A stretch of 64,000 nucleotides of DNA. Source: Megachile rotundata (taxonomy: Eukaryota > Arthropoda > Insecta > Hymenoptera > Megachilidae). Numbering within the stretch: position 1 is the first letter of the stretch; each line of letters begins with the position of its first letter. The stretch spans positions 806,001 through 870,000 of the forward strand of contig NW_027473362.1 in assembly GCF_050947335.1 (NCBI RefSeq), read 5' to 3'. The notes under the pieces are model-generated. The model was not told where the DNA came from and made no database searches. It was given only the letters and a program-made list of their open reading frames with translations. The position numbers were made by a program, and so were the translations under genes. Of this stretch, positions 27,607 to 41,760 are shown one piece after another.

Positions 27607-28887
27607 GCATAATTGTGATTGTATGATTGTGATTGTATGATTGTGATTGTCTGATTGTGGTTGTATGATTGTGATTGTATGATTGTGATTGTATGATTGT
27701 GATTGTATGATTGTGATTGTATGATTGTGATTGTATGATTGTATTTGGGAGATTGTATTTGGGATATTGTAATTGTATGATTGCGATTGTATGATTGTGA
27801 TTGTATGATTGCGATTGTATGATTGTGATTGTATGATTGTGATGTATGATTGTAATTGTATGATTATGATTGTATGATTGTGATTGTATGATTGTGATTG
27901 TATGACTGTGATTGTATGATTGTAATTGTATGATTATGATTGTATGATTGTGATTGTATGATTGTGATGGTATGATTGTGATTGTATGATTGCGATAGTA
28001 TGATTGTGATTGTATGATTGTGATTGTATGATTGCGATTGTATGATTGTGATTGTATGATTGTGATTGTATGATTGTGATGGTATGATTGTGATTGTATG
28101 ATTGCGATAGTATGATTGTGATTGTATGATTGTGATTGTATGAATGTAATTGCATGATTATGATTGTATGATTGTGATTGTATGATTGCGATTGTATGAT
28201 TGTGATTGTATGATTATGATTGTATTTTTGTGATTGTATGATTGTGATTGTATGATTGTGATTGTATGATTGTGATTGTATGATTGTGATTGTATGATTG
28301 TGATTGTATGATTGCGATTGTATGAATGCGATTGTATGATTGTGATTGCATAATTGTGATTGTATGATTGTGATTGTATGATTGTGATTGTCTGATTGTG
28401 GTTGTATGATTGTGATTGTATGATTGTGATTGTATGATTGTGATTGTATGATTGTGATTGTATGATTGTGATTGTATGATTGTATTTGGGAGATTGTATT
28501 TGGGATATTGTAATTGTATGATTGCGATTGTATGATTGTGATTGTATGATTGCGATTGTATGATTGTGATTGTATGATTGTGATGTATGATTGTAATTGT
28601 ATGATTATGATTGTATGATTGTGATTGTATGATTGTGATTGTATGACTGTGATTGTATGATTGTAATTGTATGATTATGATTGTATGATTGTGATTGTAT
28701 GATTGTGATGGTATGATTGTGATTGTATGATTGCGATAGTATGATTGTGATTGTATGATTGTGATTGTATGATTGCGATTGTATGATTGTGATTGTATGA
28801 TTGTGATTGTATGATTGTGATGGTATGATTGTGATTGTATGATTGTGATTGTATGATTGTGATTGTATGATTGTGATTGTATGATTG
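27607..28887 (+). repeat. Nested 741-bp tandem duplication plus 405-bp echo
   Basis: GCATAATT at 27607 recurs at 28348 and the GGGATATT cassette at 27741 recurs at 28482 (both 741 bp, 53 monomers minus one base). A third cassette follows 405 bp later at 28887 (29 monomers minus one). The GATGG/GCGATAG unit series following each cassette is shared. This is a duplication inside the first copy of the 3.3-kb pair. Confidence 0.8.
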
Positions 28888-29234
28888 TATTTGGGAGATT
28901 GTATTTGGGATATTGTAATTGTATGATTGCGATTGTATGATTGTGATTGTATGATTGCGATTGTATGATTGTGATTGTATGATTGTGATGTATGATTGTA
29001 ATTGTATGATTATGATTGTATGATTGTGATTGTATGATTGTGATTGTATGACTGTGATTGTATGATTGTAATTGTATGATTATGATTGTATGATTGTGAT
29101 TGTATGATTGCGATTGTATGATTGTGATTGTATTATTGTGATGTATGATTGTAATATTATGATTATGATTGTATGATTGTGATTGTATGATTGTGATGGT
29201 ATGATTGTGATTGTCTGATTGCGATTGTATGATT

Positions 29235-29322
29235 GTATTTGGGAGATTGTAGTTGGGAGATTGTATTTGGGAGATTGTATTTGGGAGATTGTATTTGGGA
29301 GATTGTATTTGGGAGATTGTAA
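29235..29322 (+). repeat. Partial TTTGGGA block (third cluster only)
   Basis: Only the last cluster of a block is present, preceded by TATTATTG, GATGTATG and AATATT. It matches 25937-26024 at offset 3298, and clusters 1 and 2 are missing because the duplication junction falls just upstream (about 29098). Confidence 0.85.
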
Positions 29323-30326
29323 TTGTATGATTGCGATTGTATGATTGTGATTGTATGATTGCGATTGTATGATTGTGATTGTATGATTATGATTGTATTT
29401 TTGTGATTGTATGATTGTGATTGTATGATTGTGATTGTATGATTGTGATTGTATGATTGCGATTGTATGAATGCGATTGTATGATTGTGATTGCATAATT
29501 GTGATTGTATGATTGTGATTGTATGATTGTGATTGTCTGATTGCGGTTGTATGATTGTGATTGTATGATTGCGATTGTATGATTGTGATTGTATGATTGT
29601 GATTGTATGATTGTATTTGGGAGATTGTATTTGGGATATTGTAATTGTATGATTGCGATTGTATGATTGTGATTGTATGATTGCGATTGTATGATTGTGA
29701 TTGTATGATTGTGATGTATGATTGTAATTGTATGATTATGATTGTATGATTGTGATTGTATGATTGTGATTGTATGACTGTGATTGTATGATTGTAATTG
29801 TATGATTGTGATTGTATCATTGTGATTGTATGATTGTGATTGTATGATTGTGATTGTATGATTGCGATTGTATGATTGTGATAGTATGATTGTGATTGTA
29901 TGATTGTGATTGTATGACTGTGATTGTATGATTGTGATTGTATGATTGCGATTGTATGATTGTGAAAGTATGATTGTGGTTGTATGATTGTGATTGTATG
30001 ATTGTGATTGTATGATTGTGATTGTATGAGTGTGATTGTGTGATTGTGGTTGTGCAATTGAGATTGTACGATTGTGATTGTACGATTGTGATTGAATGAT
30101 TGTGATTGTATGATTATGATTGTATGATTGTGATTGCATGATTGTGATTGTATGATTGTGATTGCATGATTTTGAATGTATGATTGTGATTGTATGATTG
30201 TGATTGTATGATTGTGATTGTATGATTGTGATTGTATGATTGTGATTGTATGATTGTGATAGTATGATTGTGATTGTATGATTGTGATTGTATGATTGTG
30301 ATTGTATGATTTTGATTGTATGATTG

Positions 30327-30720
30327 TATATGGGAGATTGTATTTGGGAGATTGTATTTGGGAGATTGTAATTGTATGATTGCGATTGTATGATTGTGAT
30401 TGTATGATTGTGATTGTATGATTGTATTTGGGAGATTGTAGTTGGGAGGTTGTATTTGGGAGATTGTATTTGGGAGATTGTAATTGTATGATTGCGGTTG
30501 TATGATTGTGATTGTATGATTGCGATTGTATGATTGTGATTGTATGATTGTGATGTATGATTGTAATATTATGATTATGATTGTATGATTGTGATTGTAT
30601 GATTGTGATGGTATGATTGTGATTGTATGATTGCGATTGTATGATTGCATTTGGGAGATTGTAGTTGGGAGATTGTATTTGGGAGATTGTATTTGGGAGA
30701 TTGTATTTGGGAGATTGTAA
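30327..30720 (+). repeat. TTTGGGA block
   Basis: Exact counterpart of 27029-27422 including the GCATTTGGGA change, at offset 3298. Confidence 0.9.
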
Positions 30721-30904
30721 TTGTATGATTGCGATTGTATGATTGTGATTGTATGATTGCGATTGTATGATTGTGATTGTATGATTATGATTGTATTTTT
30801 GTGATTGTATGATTGTGATTGTATGATTGTGATTGTATGATTGTGATTGTATGATTGTGATTGTATGATTGCGATTGTATGAATGCGATTGTATGATTGT
30901 GATT

Positions 30905-32180
30905 GCATAATTGTGATTGTATGATTGTGATTGTATGATTGTGATTGTCTGATTGTGGTTGTATGATTGTGATTGTATGATTGTGATTGTATGATTGTGA
31001 TTGTATGATTGTGATTGTATGATTGTGATTGTATGATTGTATTTGGGAGATTGTATTTGGGATATTGTAATTGTATGATTGCGATTGTATGATTGTGATT
31101 GTATGATTGCGATTGTATGATTGTGATTGTATGATTGTGATGTATGATTGTAATTGTATGATTATGATTGTATGATTGTGATTGTATGATTGTGATTGTA
31201 TGACTGTGATTGTATGATTGTAATTGTATGATTATGATTGTATGATTGTGATTGTATGATTGTGATGGTATGATTGTGATTGTATGATTGCGATAGTATG
31301 ATTGTGATTGTATGATTGTGATTGTATGATTGCGATTGTATGATTGTGATTGTATGATTGTGATTGTATGATTGTGATGGTATGATTGTGATTGTATGAT
31401 TGCGATAGTATGATTGTGATTGTATGATTGTGATTGTATGATTGTAATTGCATGATTATGATTGTATGATTGTGATTGTATGATTGCGATTGTATGATTG
31501 TGATTGTATGATTATGATTGTATTTTTGTGATTGTATGATTGTGATTGTATGATTGTGATTGTATGATTGTGATTGTATGATTGTGATTGTATGATTGTG
31601 ATTGTATGATTGCGATTGTATGAATGCGATTGTATGATTGTGATTGCATAATTGTGATTGTATGATTGTGATTGTATGATTGTGATTGTCTGATTGTGGT
31701 TGTATGATTGTGATTGTATGATTGTGATTGTATGATTGTGATTGTATGATTGTGATTGTATGATTGTATTTGGGAGATTGTATTTGGGATATTGTAATTG
31801 TATGATTGCGATTGTATGATTGTGATTGTATGATTGCGATTGTATGATTGTGATTGTATGATTGTGATGTATGATTGTAATTGTATGATTATGATTGTAT
31901 GATTGTGATTGTATGATTGTGATTGTATGACTGTGATTGTATGATTGTAATTGTATGATTATGATTGTATGATTGTGATTGTATGATTGTGATGGTATGA
32001 TTGTGATTGTATGATTGCGATAGTATGATTGTGATTGTATGATTGTGATTGTATGATTGCGATTGTATGATTGTGATTGTATGATTGTGATTGTATGATT
32101 GTGATGGTATGATTGTGATTGTATGATTGCGATAGTATGATTGTGATTGTATGATTGTGATTGTATGATTGTAATTGCAT
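30905..32180 (+). repeat. Nested 741/727-bp tandem duplication
   Basis: This is the counterpart of the 27.6-28.5 kb duplication. GCATAATT at 30905 recurs at 31646 (741 bp), while cassettes at 31039 and 31766 are 727 bp apart, one 14-bp unit less. The following GATGG and GCGATAG units at 31232-31453 and 31959-32180 have the same order. A third 727-bp interval occurs between cassettes 55636 and 56363 in copy B. Confidence 0.8.
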
Positions 32181-32399
32181 GATTATGATTGTATGATTGT
32201 GATTGTATGATTGCGATTGTATGATTGTGATTGTATGATTATGATTGTATTTTTGTGATTGTATGATTGTGATTGTATGATTGTGATTGTATGATTGTGA
32301 TTGTATGATTGTGATTGTATGATTGTGATTGTATGATTGTGATTGTATGATTGTGATAGTATGATTGTGATTGTATGATTGTGATTGTATGACTGTGAT

Positions 32400-33720
32400 T
32401 GTATGATTGTGATTGTATGATTGTGATTGTATGATTGTGAAAGTATGATTGTGATTGTATGATTGTGATTGTACGATTGTGATTGTATGATTGTGATTGT
32501 ATGATTGTGATTGTATGAGTGTGATTGTGTGATTGTGGTTGTGCGATTGAGATTGTACGATTGTGATTGTACGATTGTGATTGAATGATTGTGATTGTAT
32601 GACTATGATTGTATGATTGTGATTGCATGATTGTGATTGTATGATTGTGATTGCATGATTTTGAATGTATGATTGTGATTGTATGATTGTGATTGTATGA
32701 TTGTGATTGTATGATTGTGATTGTATGATTGTGATGTATGATTGTAATTGTATGATTATGATTGTATGATTGTGATTGTATGATTGTGATTGTATGATTG
32801 TGATTGTATGATTGTGATTGTATGATTGTGATAGTATGATTGTGATTGTATGATTGTGATGGTATGACTGTGATTGTATGATTGTGGTTGTATGATTGAG
32901 ATTGTATGATTGTGATTGTATGCTTGCGATTGTATGATTGTGATTGTATGATTGAGATTGTATGATTGTGATTGTATGCTTGCGATTGTATGATTGTGAT
33001 TGTATGAGTGTGATGTATGATTGTAATTGTATGATTATGATTGTATGATTGTGATTGTATGATTGAGATTGTATGATTGCGATTGTATGCTTGCGATTGT
33101 ATGATTGTGATTGTATGACTGTGATTCTTTGATTGTGATTGTATGATTGTGATTGTATGATTGTGATTGTATGATTGTGATTGTATGATTGTGATTGTAT
33201 GATTGTGATTGTATGATTGTGATTGTATGATTGTGATTGTATGATTGTGATTGTATGATTGTGATTGTATGATTGTGATTGTATGATTGTGATTGTATGA
33301 TTGTATTTGGGAGATTGTATTTGGGATATTGTAATTGTATGATTGCGATTGTATGATTGTGATTGTATGACTGTGATTGTATGATTGTGATTGTATGATT
33401 GTGATTGTATGATTGTGAAAGTATGATTGTGATTGTATGATTGTGATTGTATGATTGTATTTGGGAGATTGTATTTGGGATATTGTAATTGTATGATTGC
33501 GATTGTATGATTGTGATTGTATGATTGCGATTGTATGATTGTGATTGTATGATTGTGATGTATGATTGTAATTGTATGATTATGATTGTATGATTGTGAT
33601 TGTATGATTGTGATTGTATGACTGTGATTGTATGATTGTAATTGTATGATTATGATTGTATGATTGTGATTGTATGATTGTGATGGTATGATTGTGATTG
33701 TATGATTGCGATAGTATGAT
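32400..33720 (+). repeat. Segment shared with ~56.6-57.9 kb and partly ~58.2-59.0 kb
   Basis: The GTACG unit at 32472 after GAAAG matches 56706 and 58327. The GTGGTTG-GAGATTG junction at 32884 matches 57104. The two closely spaced GGGATATT cassettes 154 bp apart (33303 and 33457) match 57481 and 57635 exactly in spacing. Offsets are 24234 to 24178 for the 56.6-57.9 kb copy and about 25855 for the 58 kb copy. It also contains the longest unvaried monomer run I noticed (33131-33306). Confidence 0.75.
33131..33306 (+). repeat. Longest unvaried monomer run noticed (~12.5 units)
   Basis: After the ATTCTTTG unit there are about 175 bp of consensus monomers without a substitution, ending at the first TTTGGGA unit. 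The corresponding place in the related segment at 57323-57484 has about 162 bp. Such a pure stretch is a likely site of recent expansion. I compared runs by eye only. Confidence 0.7.
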
Positions 33721-35161
33721 TGTGATTGTATGATTGTGATTGTATGATTGCGATTGTATGATTGTGATTGTATGATTGTGATTGTATGATTGTGATGGTA
33801 TGATTGTGATTGTATGATTGCGATAGTATGATTGTGATTGTATGATTGTGATTGTATGATTGCGATTGTATGATTGTGATAGTATGATTGTGATTGTATG
33901 ATTGTGATTGTATGACTGTGATTGTATGATTGTGATTGTATGCTTGCGATTGTATGATTGTGATTGTATGATTGAGATTGTATGATTGTGATTGTATGCT
34001 TGCGATTGTATGATTGTGATTGTATGAGTGTGATGTATGATTGTAATTGTATGATTATGATTGTATGATTGTGATTGTATGATTGAGATTGTATGATTGC
34101 GATTGTATGCTTGCGATTGTATGATTGTGATTGTATGACTGTGATTCTTTGATTGTGATTGTATGATTGTGATTGTATGATTGTGATTGTATGATTGTGA
34201 TTGTATGATTGTGATTGTATGATTGTGATTGTATGATTGTGATAGTATGATTGTGATTGTATGATTGTGATTGTATGACTGTGATTGTATGATTGTGATT
34301 GTATGATTGTGATTGTATGATTGTGAAAGTATGATTGTGATTGTATGATTGTGATTGTATGATTGTGATTGTATGATTGTGATTGTATGAGTGTGATTGT
34401 GTGATTGTGGTTGTGCGATTGAGATTGTACGATTGTGATTGTACGATTGTGATTGAATGATTGTGATTGTATGATTATGATTGTATGATTGTGATTGCAT
34501 GATTGTGATTGTATGATTGTGATTGCATGATTTTGAATGTATGATTGTGATTGTATGATTGTGATTGTATGATTGTGATTGTATGATTGTGATGTATGAT
34601 TGTAATTGTATGATTATGATTGTATGATTGTGATTGTATGATTGAGATTGTATGATTGTGATTGTATGCTTGCGATTGTATGATTGTGATTGTATGATTG
34701 AGATTGTATGATTGTGATTGTATGCTTGCGATTGTATGATTGTGATTGTATGAGTGTGATGTATGATTGTAATTGTATGATTATGATTGTATGATTGTGA
34801 TTGTATGATTGAGATTGTATGATTGCGATTGTATGCTTGCGATTGTATGATTGTGATTGTATGACTGTGATTCTTTGATTGTGATTGTATGATTGTGATT
34901 GTATGATTGTGATTGTATGATTGTGATTGTATGATTGTGATTGTATGATTGTGATTGTATGATTGTGATTGTATGATTGTGATAGTATGATTGTGATTGT
35001 ATGATTGTGATTGTATGATTGTGATTGTATGATTGTGATTGTATGATTGTGATTGTATGATTGTGATTGTATGATTGTGATTGTATGATTGTGATAGTAT
35101 GATTGTGATTGTATGATTGTGATTGTATGATTGTGATTGTATGATTTTGATTGTATGATTG

Positions 35162-35541
35162 TATATGGGAGATTGTATTTGGGAGATTGTATTTGGGAGA
35201 TTGTAATTGTATGATTGCGATTGTATGATTGTGATTGTATGATTGTGATTGTATGATTGTATTTGGGAGATTGTAGTTGGGAGGTTGTATTTGGGAGATT
35301 GTATTTGGGAGATTGTAATTGTATGATTGCGGTTGTATGATTGCGATTGTATGATTGCGATTGTATGATTGTGATTGTCTGATTGTGATGTATGATTGTA
35401 ATATTATGATTATGATTGTATGATTGTGATTGTATGATTGTGATGGTATGATTGTGATTGTATGATTGCGATTGTATGATTGTATTTGGGAGATTGTATT
35501 TGGGAGATTGTATTTGGGAGATTGTATTTGGGAGATTGTAA
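35162..35541 (+). repeat. TTTGGGA block
   Basis: Counterpart of 6359-6724 with one extra TTTGGGA unit in cluster 1. Cluster 3 again lacks GTAGTTGGGA. Confidence 0.9.
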
Positions 35542-35776
35542 TTGTATGATTGCGGTTGTATGATTGCGATTGTATGATTGCGATTGTATGATTGTGATTG
35601 TCTGATTGTGGTTGTATGATTGTGATTGTATGATTGTGATTGTATGATTGTGATTGTATGATTGTGATTGTATGATTGTGATTGTATGATTGTGATTGTA
35701 TGATTGTGATAGTATGATTGTGATTGTATGATTGTGATTGTATGATTGTGATTGTATGATTTTGATTGTATGATTG

Positions 35777-36156
35777 TATATGGGAGATTGTATTTGGGAG
35801 ATTGTATTTGGGAGATTGTAATTGTATGATTGCGATTGTATGATTGTGATTGTATGATTGTGATTGTATGATTGTATTTGGGAGATTGTAGTTGGGAGGT
35901 TGTATTTGGGAGATTGTATTTGGGAGATTGTAATTGTATGATTGCGGTTGTATGATTGCGATTGTATGATTGCGATTGTATGATTGTGATGTATGATTGT
36001 AATATTATGATTATGATTGTATGATTGTGATTGTATGATTGTGATGGTATGATTGTGATTGTATGATTGCGATTGTATGATTGTATTTGGGAGATTGTAG
36101 TTGGGAGATTGTATTTGGGAGATTGTATTTGGGAGATTGTATTTGGGAGATTGTAA
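35777..36156 (+). repeat. TTTGGGA block
   Basis: Counterpart of 6960-7339 at offset 28817, standard three clusters. Confidence 0.9.
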
Positions 36157-36460
36157 TTGTATGATTGCGATTGTATGATTGTGATTGTATGATTGCGATT
36201 GTATGATTGTGATTGTATGATTATGATTGTATTTTTGTGATTGTATGATTGTGATTGTATGATTGTGATTGTATGATTGTGATTGTATGATTGTGATTGT
36301 ATGATTGCGATTGTATGAATGCGATTGTATGATTGTGATTGCATAATTGTGATTGTATGATTGTGATTGTATGATTGTGATTGTCTGATTGTGGTTGTAT
36401 GATTGTGATTGTATGATTGTGATTGTATGATTGTGATTGTATGATTGTGATTGAATGATT

Positions 36461-39400
36461 GTATTTGGGAGATTGTATTTGGGATATTGTAATTGTATGA
36501 TTGTGATTGTCTGATTGTTGTTGTATGATTGTGATTGTATGATTGAGATTGTATGATTGTGATGTATGATTGTAATTGTATGATTATGATTGTATGATTG
36601 TGATTGTATGATTTTGATTTTATGACTGTGATTGTATGATTGTAATTGTATGATTATGATTGTATGATTGTGATTGTATGATTGTGATGGTATGATTGTG
36701 ATTGTATGATTGCGATAGTATGATTGTGATTGTATGATTGTGATTGTATGATTGCGATTGTATGATTGTGATTGTATGATTGTGATTGTATGATTGTGAT
36801 GGTATGATTGTGATTGTATGATTGCGATAGTATGATTGTGATTGTATGATTGTGATTGTATGATTGTAATTGCATGATTATGATTGTATGATTGTGATTG
36901 TATGATTGCGATTGTATGATTGTGATTGTATGATTATGATTGTATGATTATGATTGTATTTTTGTGATTGTATGATTGTGATTGTATGATTGTGATTGTC
37001 TGATTGTGGTTGTATGATTGTGATTGTATGATTGCGATTGTATGATTGTGATTGTATGATTGTGATTGTATGATTGTGATTGTATGATTGTGATTGTATG
37101 ATTGTGATTGTATGATTGTGATTGTATGATTGTGATTGTATGATTGTGATTGTATGATTGTGATTGTATGATTGTGAAAGTATGATTGTGATTGTATGAT
37201 TGTGAAAGTATGATTGTGATTGTATGATTGTGATTGTATGATTGTGATTGTATGAGTGTGATTGTCTGATTGTGGTTGTGCGATTGTGATTGTAGGATTG
37301 TGAATGAACGATTGTGATTGTATGCTTGCGATTGTATGATTGTGATTGTATGAGTGTGATGTATGATTGTAATTGTATGATTATGATTGTATGATTGTGA
37401 TTGTATGATTGAGATTATATGATTGTGATTGTATGCTTGCGATTGTATGATTGTGATTGTATGATTGAGATTGTATGATTGTGATTGTATGCTTGCGATT
37501 GTATGATTGTGATTGTATGAGTGTGATGTATGATTGTAATTGTATGATTATGATTGTATGATTGTGATTGTATGATTGAGATTGTATGATTGCGATTGTA
37601 TGCTTGCGATTGTATGATTGTGATTGTATGACTGTGATTCTTTGATTGTGATTGTATGATTGTGATTGTATGATTGTGATTGTATGATTGTGATTGTATG
37701 ATTGTGATTGTATGATTGTGATTGTATGATTGTGATAGTATGATTGTGATTGTATGATTGTGATTGTATGACTGTGATTGTATGATTGTGATTGTATGAT
37801 TGTGATTGTATGATTGTGAAAGTATGATTGTGATTGTATGATTGTGATTGTATGATTGTGATTGTATGATTGTGATTGTATGAGTGTGATTGTGTGATTG
37901 TGGTTGTGCGATTGAGATTGTACGATTGTGATTGTACGATTGTGATTGAATGATTGTGATTGTATGATTATGATTGTATGATTGTGATTGCATGATTGTG
38001 ATTGTATGATTGTGATTGCATGATTTTGAATGTATGATTGTGATTGTATGATTGTGATTGTATGATTGTGATTGTATGATTGTGATGTATGATTGTAATT
38101 GTATGATTATGATTGTATGATTGTGATTGTATGATTGAGATTGTATGATTGTGATTGTATGCTTGCGATTGTATGCTTGTGATTGTATGATTGAGATTGT
38201 ATGATTGTGATTGTATGCTTGCGATTGTATGATTGTGATTGTATGAGTGTGATGTATGATTGTAATTGTATGATTATGATTGTATGATTGTGATTGTATG
38301 ATTGAGATTGTATGATTGCGATTGTATGCTTGCGATTGTATGATTGTGATTGTATGACTGTGATTCTTTGATTGTGATTGTATGATTGTGATTGTATGAT
38401 TGTGATTGTATGATTGTGATTGTATGATTGTGATTGTATGATTGCGATTGTATGATTGTGATAGTATGATTGTGATTGTATGATTGTGATTGTATGACTG
38501 TGATTGTATGATTGTGATTGTATGATTGTGATTGTATGATTGTGAAAGTATGATTGTGATTGTATGATTGTGATTGTATGATTGTGATTGTATGATTGTG
38601 ATTGTATGAGTGTGATTGTGTGATTGTGGTTGTGCAATTGAGATTGTACGATTGTGATTGTACGATTGTGATTGAATGATTGTGATTGTATGATTATGAT
38701 TGTATGATTGTGATTGCATGATTGTGATTGTATGATTGTGATTGCATGATTTTGAATGTATGATTGTGACTGTATGATTGTGATTGTATGATTGTGATTG
38801 TATGATTGTGATTGTATGATTGTGATTGTATGATTGTGATTGTATGATTGTGATAGTATGATTGTGATTGTATGATTGTGATTGTATGATTGTGATTGTA
38901 TGATTTTGATTGTATGATTGTATATGGGAGATTGTATTTGGGAGATTGTATTTGGGAGATTGTAATTGTATGATTGCGATTGTATGATTGTGATTGTATG
39001 ATTGTGATTGTATGATTGTATTTGGGAGATTGTAGTTGGGAGGTTGTATTTGGGAGATTGTATTTGGGAGATTGTAATTGTATGATTGCGGTTGTATGAT
39101 TGCGATTGTATGATTGCGATTGTATGATTGTGATTGTCTGATTGTGATGTATGATTGTAATATTATGATTATGATTGTATGATTGTGATTGTATGATTGT
39201 GATGGTATGATTGTGATTGTATGATTGCGATTGTATGATTGTATTTGGGAGATTGTAGTTGGGAGATTGTATTTGGGAGATTGTATTTGGGAGATTGTAT
39301 TTGGGAGATTGTAATTGTATGATTGCGATTGTATGATTGTGATTGTATGATTGCGATTGTATGATTGTGATTGTATGATTATGATTGTATTTTTGTGATT

Positions 39401-39618
39401 GTATGATTGTGATTGTATGATTGTGATTGTATGATTGTGATTGTATGATTGTGATTGTATGATTGCGATTGTATGAATGCGATTGTATGATTGTGATTGC
39501 ATAATTGTGATTGTATGATTGTGATTGTATGATTGTGATTGTCTGATTGTGGTTGTATGATTGTGATTGTATGATTGTGATTGTATGATTGTGATTGTAT
39601 GATTGTGATTGTATGATT
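36461..39618 (+). repeat. 3158-bp higher-order unit, equal in length to 7644-10801
   Basis: The interval between cassettes 36461 and 39619 is 3158 bp, the same as between 7644 and 10802, and all internal markers sit at offset 28817 (for example TATATGGGA 10104/38921 and GATGTATG 8541/37358). One substitution is visible: GAGATTA at 37411-37417 where A has GAGATTG. Contents in order: GATGG/GCGATAG units, GAAAG twice, GTCTG, GTGCG, GTAGG, GCTTGCG/GAGATTG modules, ATTCTTTG, GTACG, TTTGGGA block, AATGCG and GCATAATT. Confidence 0.85.
38921..39314 (+). repeat. TTTGGGA block
   Basis: Counterpart of 10104-10497 at offset 28817. Confidence 0.9.
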
Positions 39619-41352
39619 GTATTTGGGAGATTGTATTTGGGATATTGTAATTGTATGATTGCGATTGTATGATTGTGATTGTATGATTGTGATGTATGAT
39701 TGTAATTGTATGATTATGATTGTATGATTGTGATTGTATGATTGTGATGGTATGACTGTGATTGTATGATTGTAATTGTATGATTATGATTGTATGATTG
39801 TGATTGTATGATTGTGATGGTATGATTGTGATTGTATGATTGCGATAGTATGATTGTGATTGTATGATTGTGATTGTATGATTGCGATTGTATGATTGTG
39901 ATTGTATGATTGTGATTGTATGATTGTGATGGTATGATTGTGATTGTATGATTGCGATAGTATGATTGTGATTGTATGATTGTGATTGTATGATTGTAAT
40001 TGCATGATTATGATTGTATGATTGTGATTGTATGATTGCGATTGTATGATTGTGATTGTATGATTATGATTGTATTTTTGTGATTGTATGATTGTGATTG
40101 TATGATTGTGATTGTATGATTGTGATTGTATGATTGTGATTGTATGATTGTGATAGTATGATTGTGATAGTATGATTGTGATTGTATGATTGTGATTGTA
40201 TGATTGTGATTGTATGATTGTGATTGTATGATTGTGAAAGTATGATTGTGATTGTATGATTGTGATTGTATGATTGTGATTGTATGATTGTGATTGTATG
40301 AGTGTGATTGTGTGATTGTGGTTGTGCGATTGAGATTGTACGATTGTGATTGTACGATTGTGATTGAATGATTGTGATTGTATGATTACGATTGTATGAT
40401 TGTGATTGCATGATTGTGATTGTATGATTGTGATTGCATGATTTTGAATGTATGATTGTGATTGTATGATTGTGATTGTATGATTGTGATTGTATGATTG
40501 TGATGTATGATTGTAATTGTATGATTATGATTGTATGATTGTGATTGTATGATTGAGATTGTATGATTGTGATTGTATGCTTGCGATTGTATGATTGTGA
40601 TTGTATGATTGAGATTGTATGATTGTGATTGTATGCTTGCGATTGTATGATTGTGATTGTATGAGTGTGATGTATGATTGTAATTGTATGATTATGATTG
40701 TATGATTGTGATTGTATGATTGAGATTGTATGATTGCGATTGTATGCTTGCGATTGTATGATTGTGATTGTATGACTGTGATTCTTTGATTGTGATTGTA
40801 TGATTGTGATTGTATGATTGTGATTGTATGATTGTGATTGTATGATTGTGATTGTATGATTGTGATAGTATGATTGTGATTGTATGATTGTGATTGTATG
40901 ACTGTGATTGTATGATTGTGATTGTATGATTGTGATTGTATGATTGTGAAAGTATGATTGTGATTGTATGATTGTGATTGTATGATTGTGATTGTATGAT
41001 TGTGATTGTATGAGTGTGATTGTGTGATTGTGGTTGTGCGATTGAGATTGTACGATTGTGATTGTACGATTGTGATTGAATGATTGTGATTGTATGATTA
41101 TGATTGTATGATTGTGATTGCATGATTGTGATTGTATGATTGTGATTGCATGATTTTGAATATATGATTGTGATTGTATGATTGTGATTGTATGATTGTG
41201 ATTGTATGATTGTGATTGTATGATTGTGATTGTATGATTGTGATTGTATGATTGTGATTGTATGATTGTGATTGTATGATTGTGATAGTATGATTGTGAT
41301 TGTATGATTGTGATTGTATGATTGTGATTGTATGATTTTGATTGTATGATTG

Positions 41353-41760
41353 TATATGGGAGATTGTATTTGGGAGATTGTAATTGTATGATTGCGATTG
41401 TATGATTGTGATTGTATGATTGTGATTGTATGATTGTGATTGTATGATTGTATTTGGGAGATTGTAGTTGGGAGGTTGTATTTGGGAGATTGTATTTGGG
41501 AGATTGTAATTGTATGATTGCGGTTGTATGATTGTGATTGTATGATTGGGATTGTATGATTGTGATTGTATTATTGTGATGTATGATTGTAATATTATGA
41601 TTATGATTGTATGATTGTGATTGTATGATTGTGATGGTATGATTGTGATTGTCTGATTGCGATTGTATGATTGTATTTGGGAGATTGTAGTTGGGAGATT
41701 GTATTTGGGAGATTGTATTTGGGAGATTGTATTTGGGAGATTGTATTTGGGAGATTGTAA
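41353..41760 (+). repeat. TTTGGGA block
   Basis: Counterpart of 13570-13977 at offset 27783, with the same GATTGGG and TATTATTG changes and a six-unit third cluster. Confidence 0.9.

Larger units (their letters stand above)
5141..28570 (+). repeat. Large duplicated segment, copy A
   Basis: From about 5141 the order of diagnostic variants is repeated at about 33930 onward. Marker pairs: GCTTGCG 5152/33941; GATGTATG 5243/34032 and 5802/34591; TATATGGGA 6359/35162, 6960/35777, 10104/38921, 13570/41353, 19300/47209, 22193/50325, 23171/51345, 25631/53819, 27029/55231. Offsets move between 27.3 and 28.8 kb in steps explained by local gains or losses of whole monomers. Copy A carries a 1048-bp tandem duplication (about 11.5-13.6 kb) and a 461-bp one (14.16-14.74 kb) that B lacks. 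The left boundary is where the variant order upstream of GCTTGCG stops matching. The right boundary is approximate. Confidence 0.85.
25800..32138 (+). repeat. ~3.0-kb duplication pair, offset 3298 bp
   Basis: About 25800-28840 is repeated at about 29098-32124. Markers at a constant 3298-bp offset: TATTATTG 25832/29130, GGGATATT cassette 26315/29613 and 27741/31039, TATATGGGA 27029/30327, GCATAATT 27607/30905 and 28348/31646. The offset then drops to 3284 (28482/31766 cassette), one monomer lost. The copies are nearly identical; one visible difference is A at 28144 versus T at 31442. About 258 bp of related cassette sequence (28840-29098) separates them. High identity suggests a recent event. 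Confidence 0.85.
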
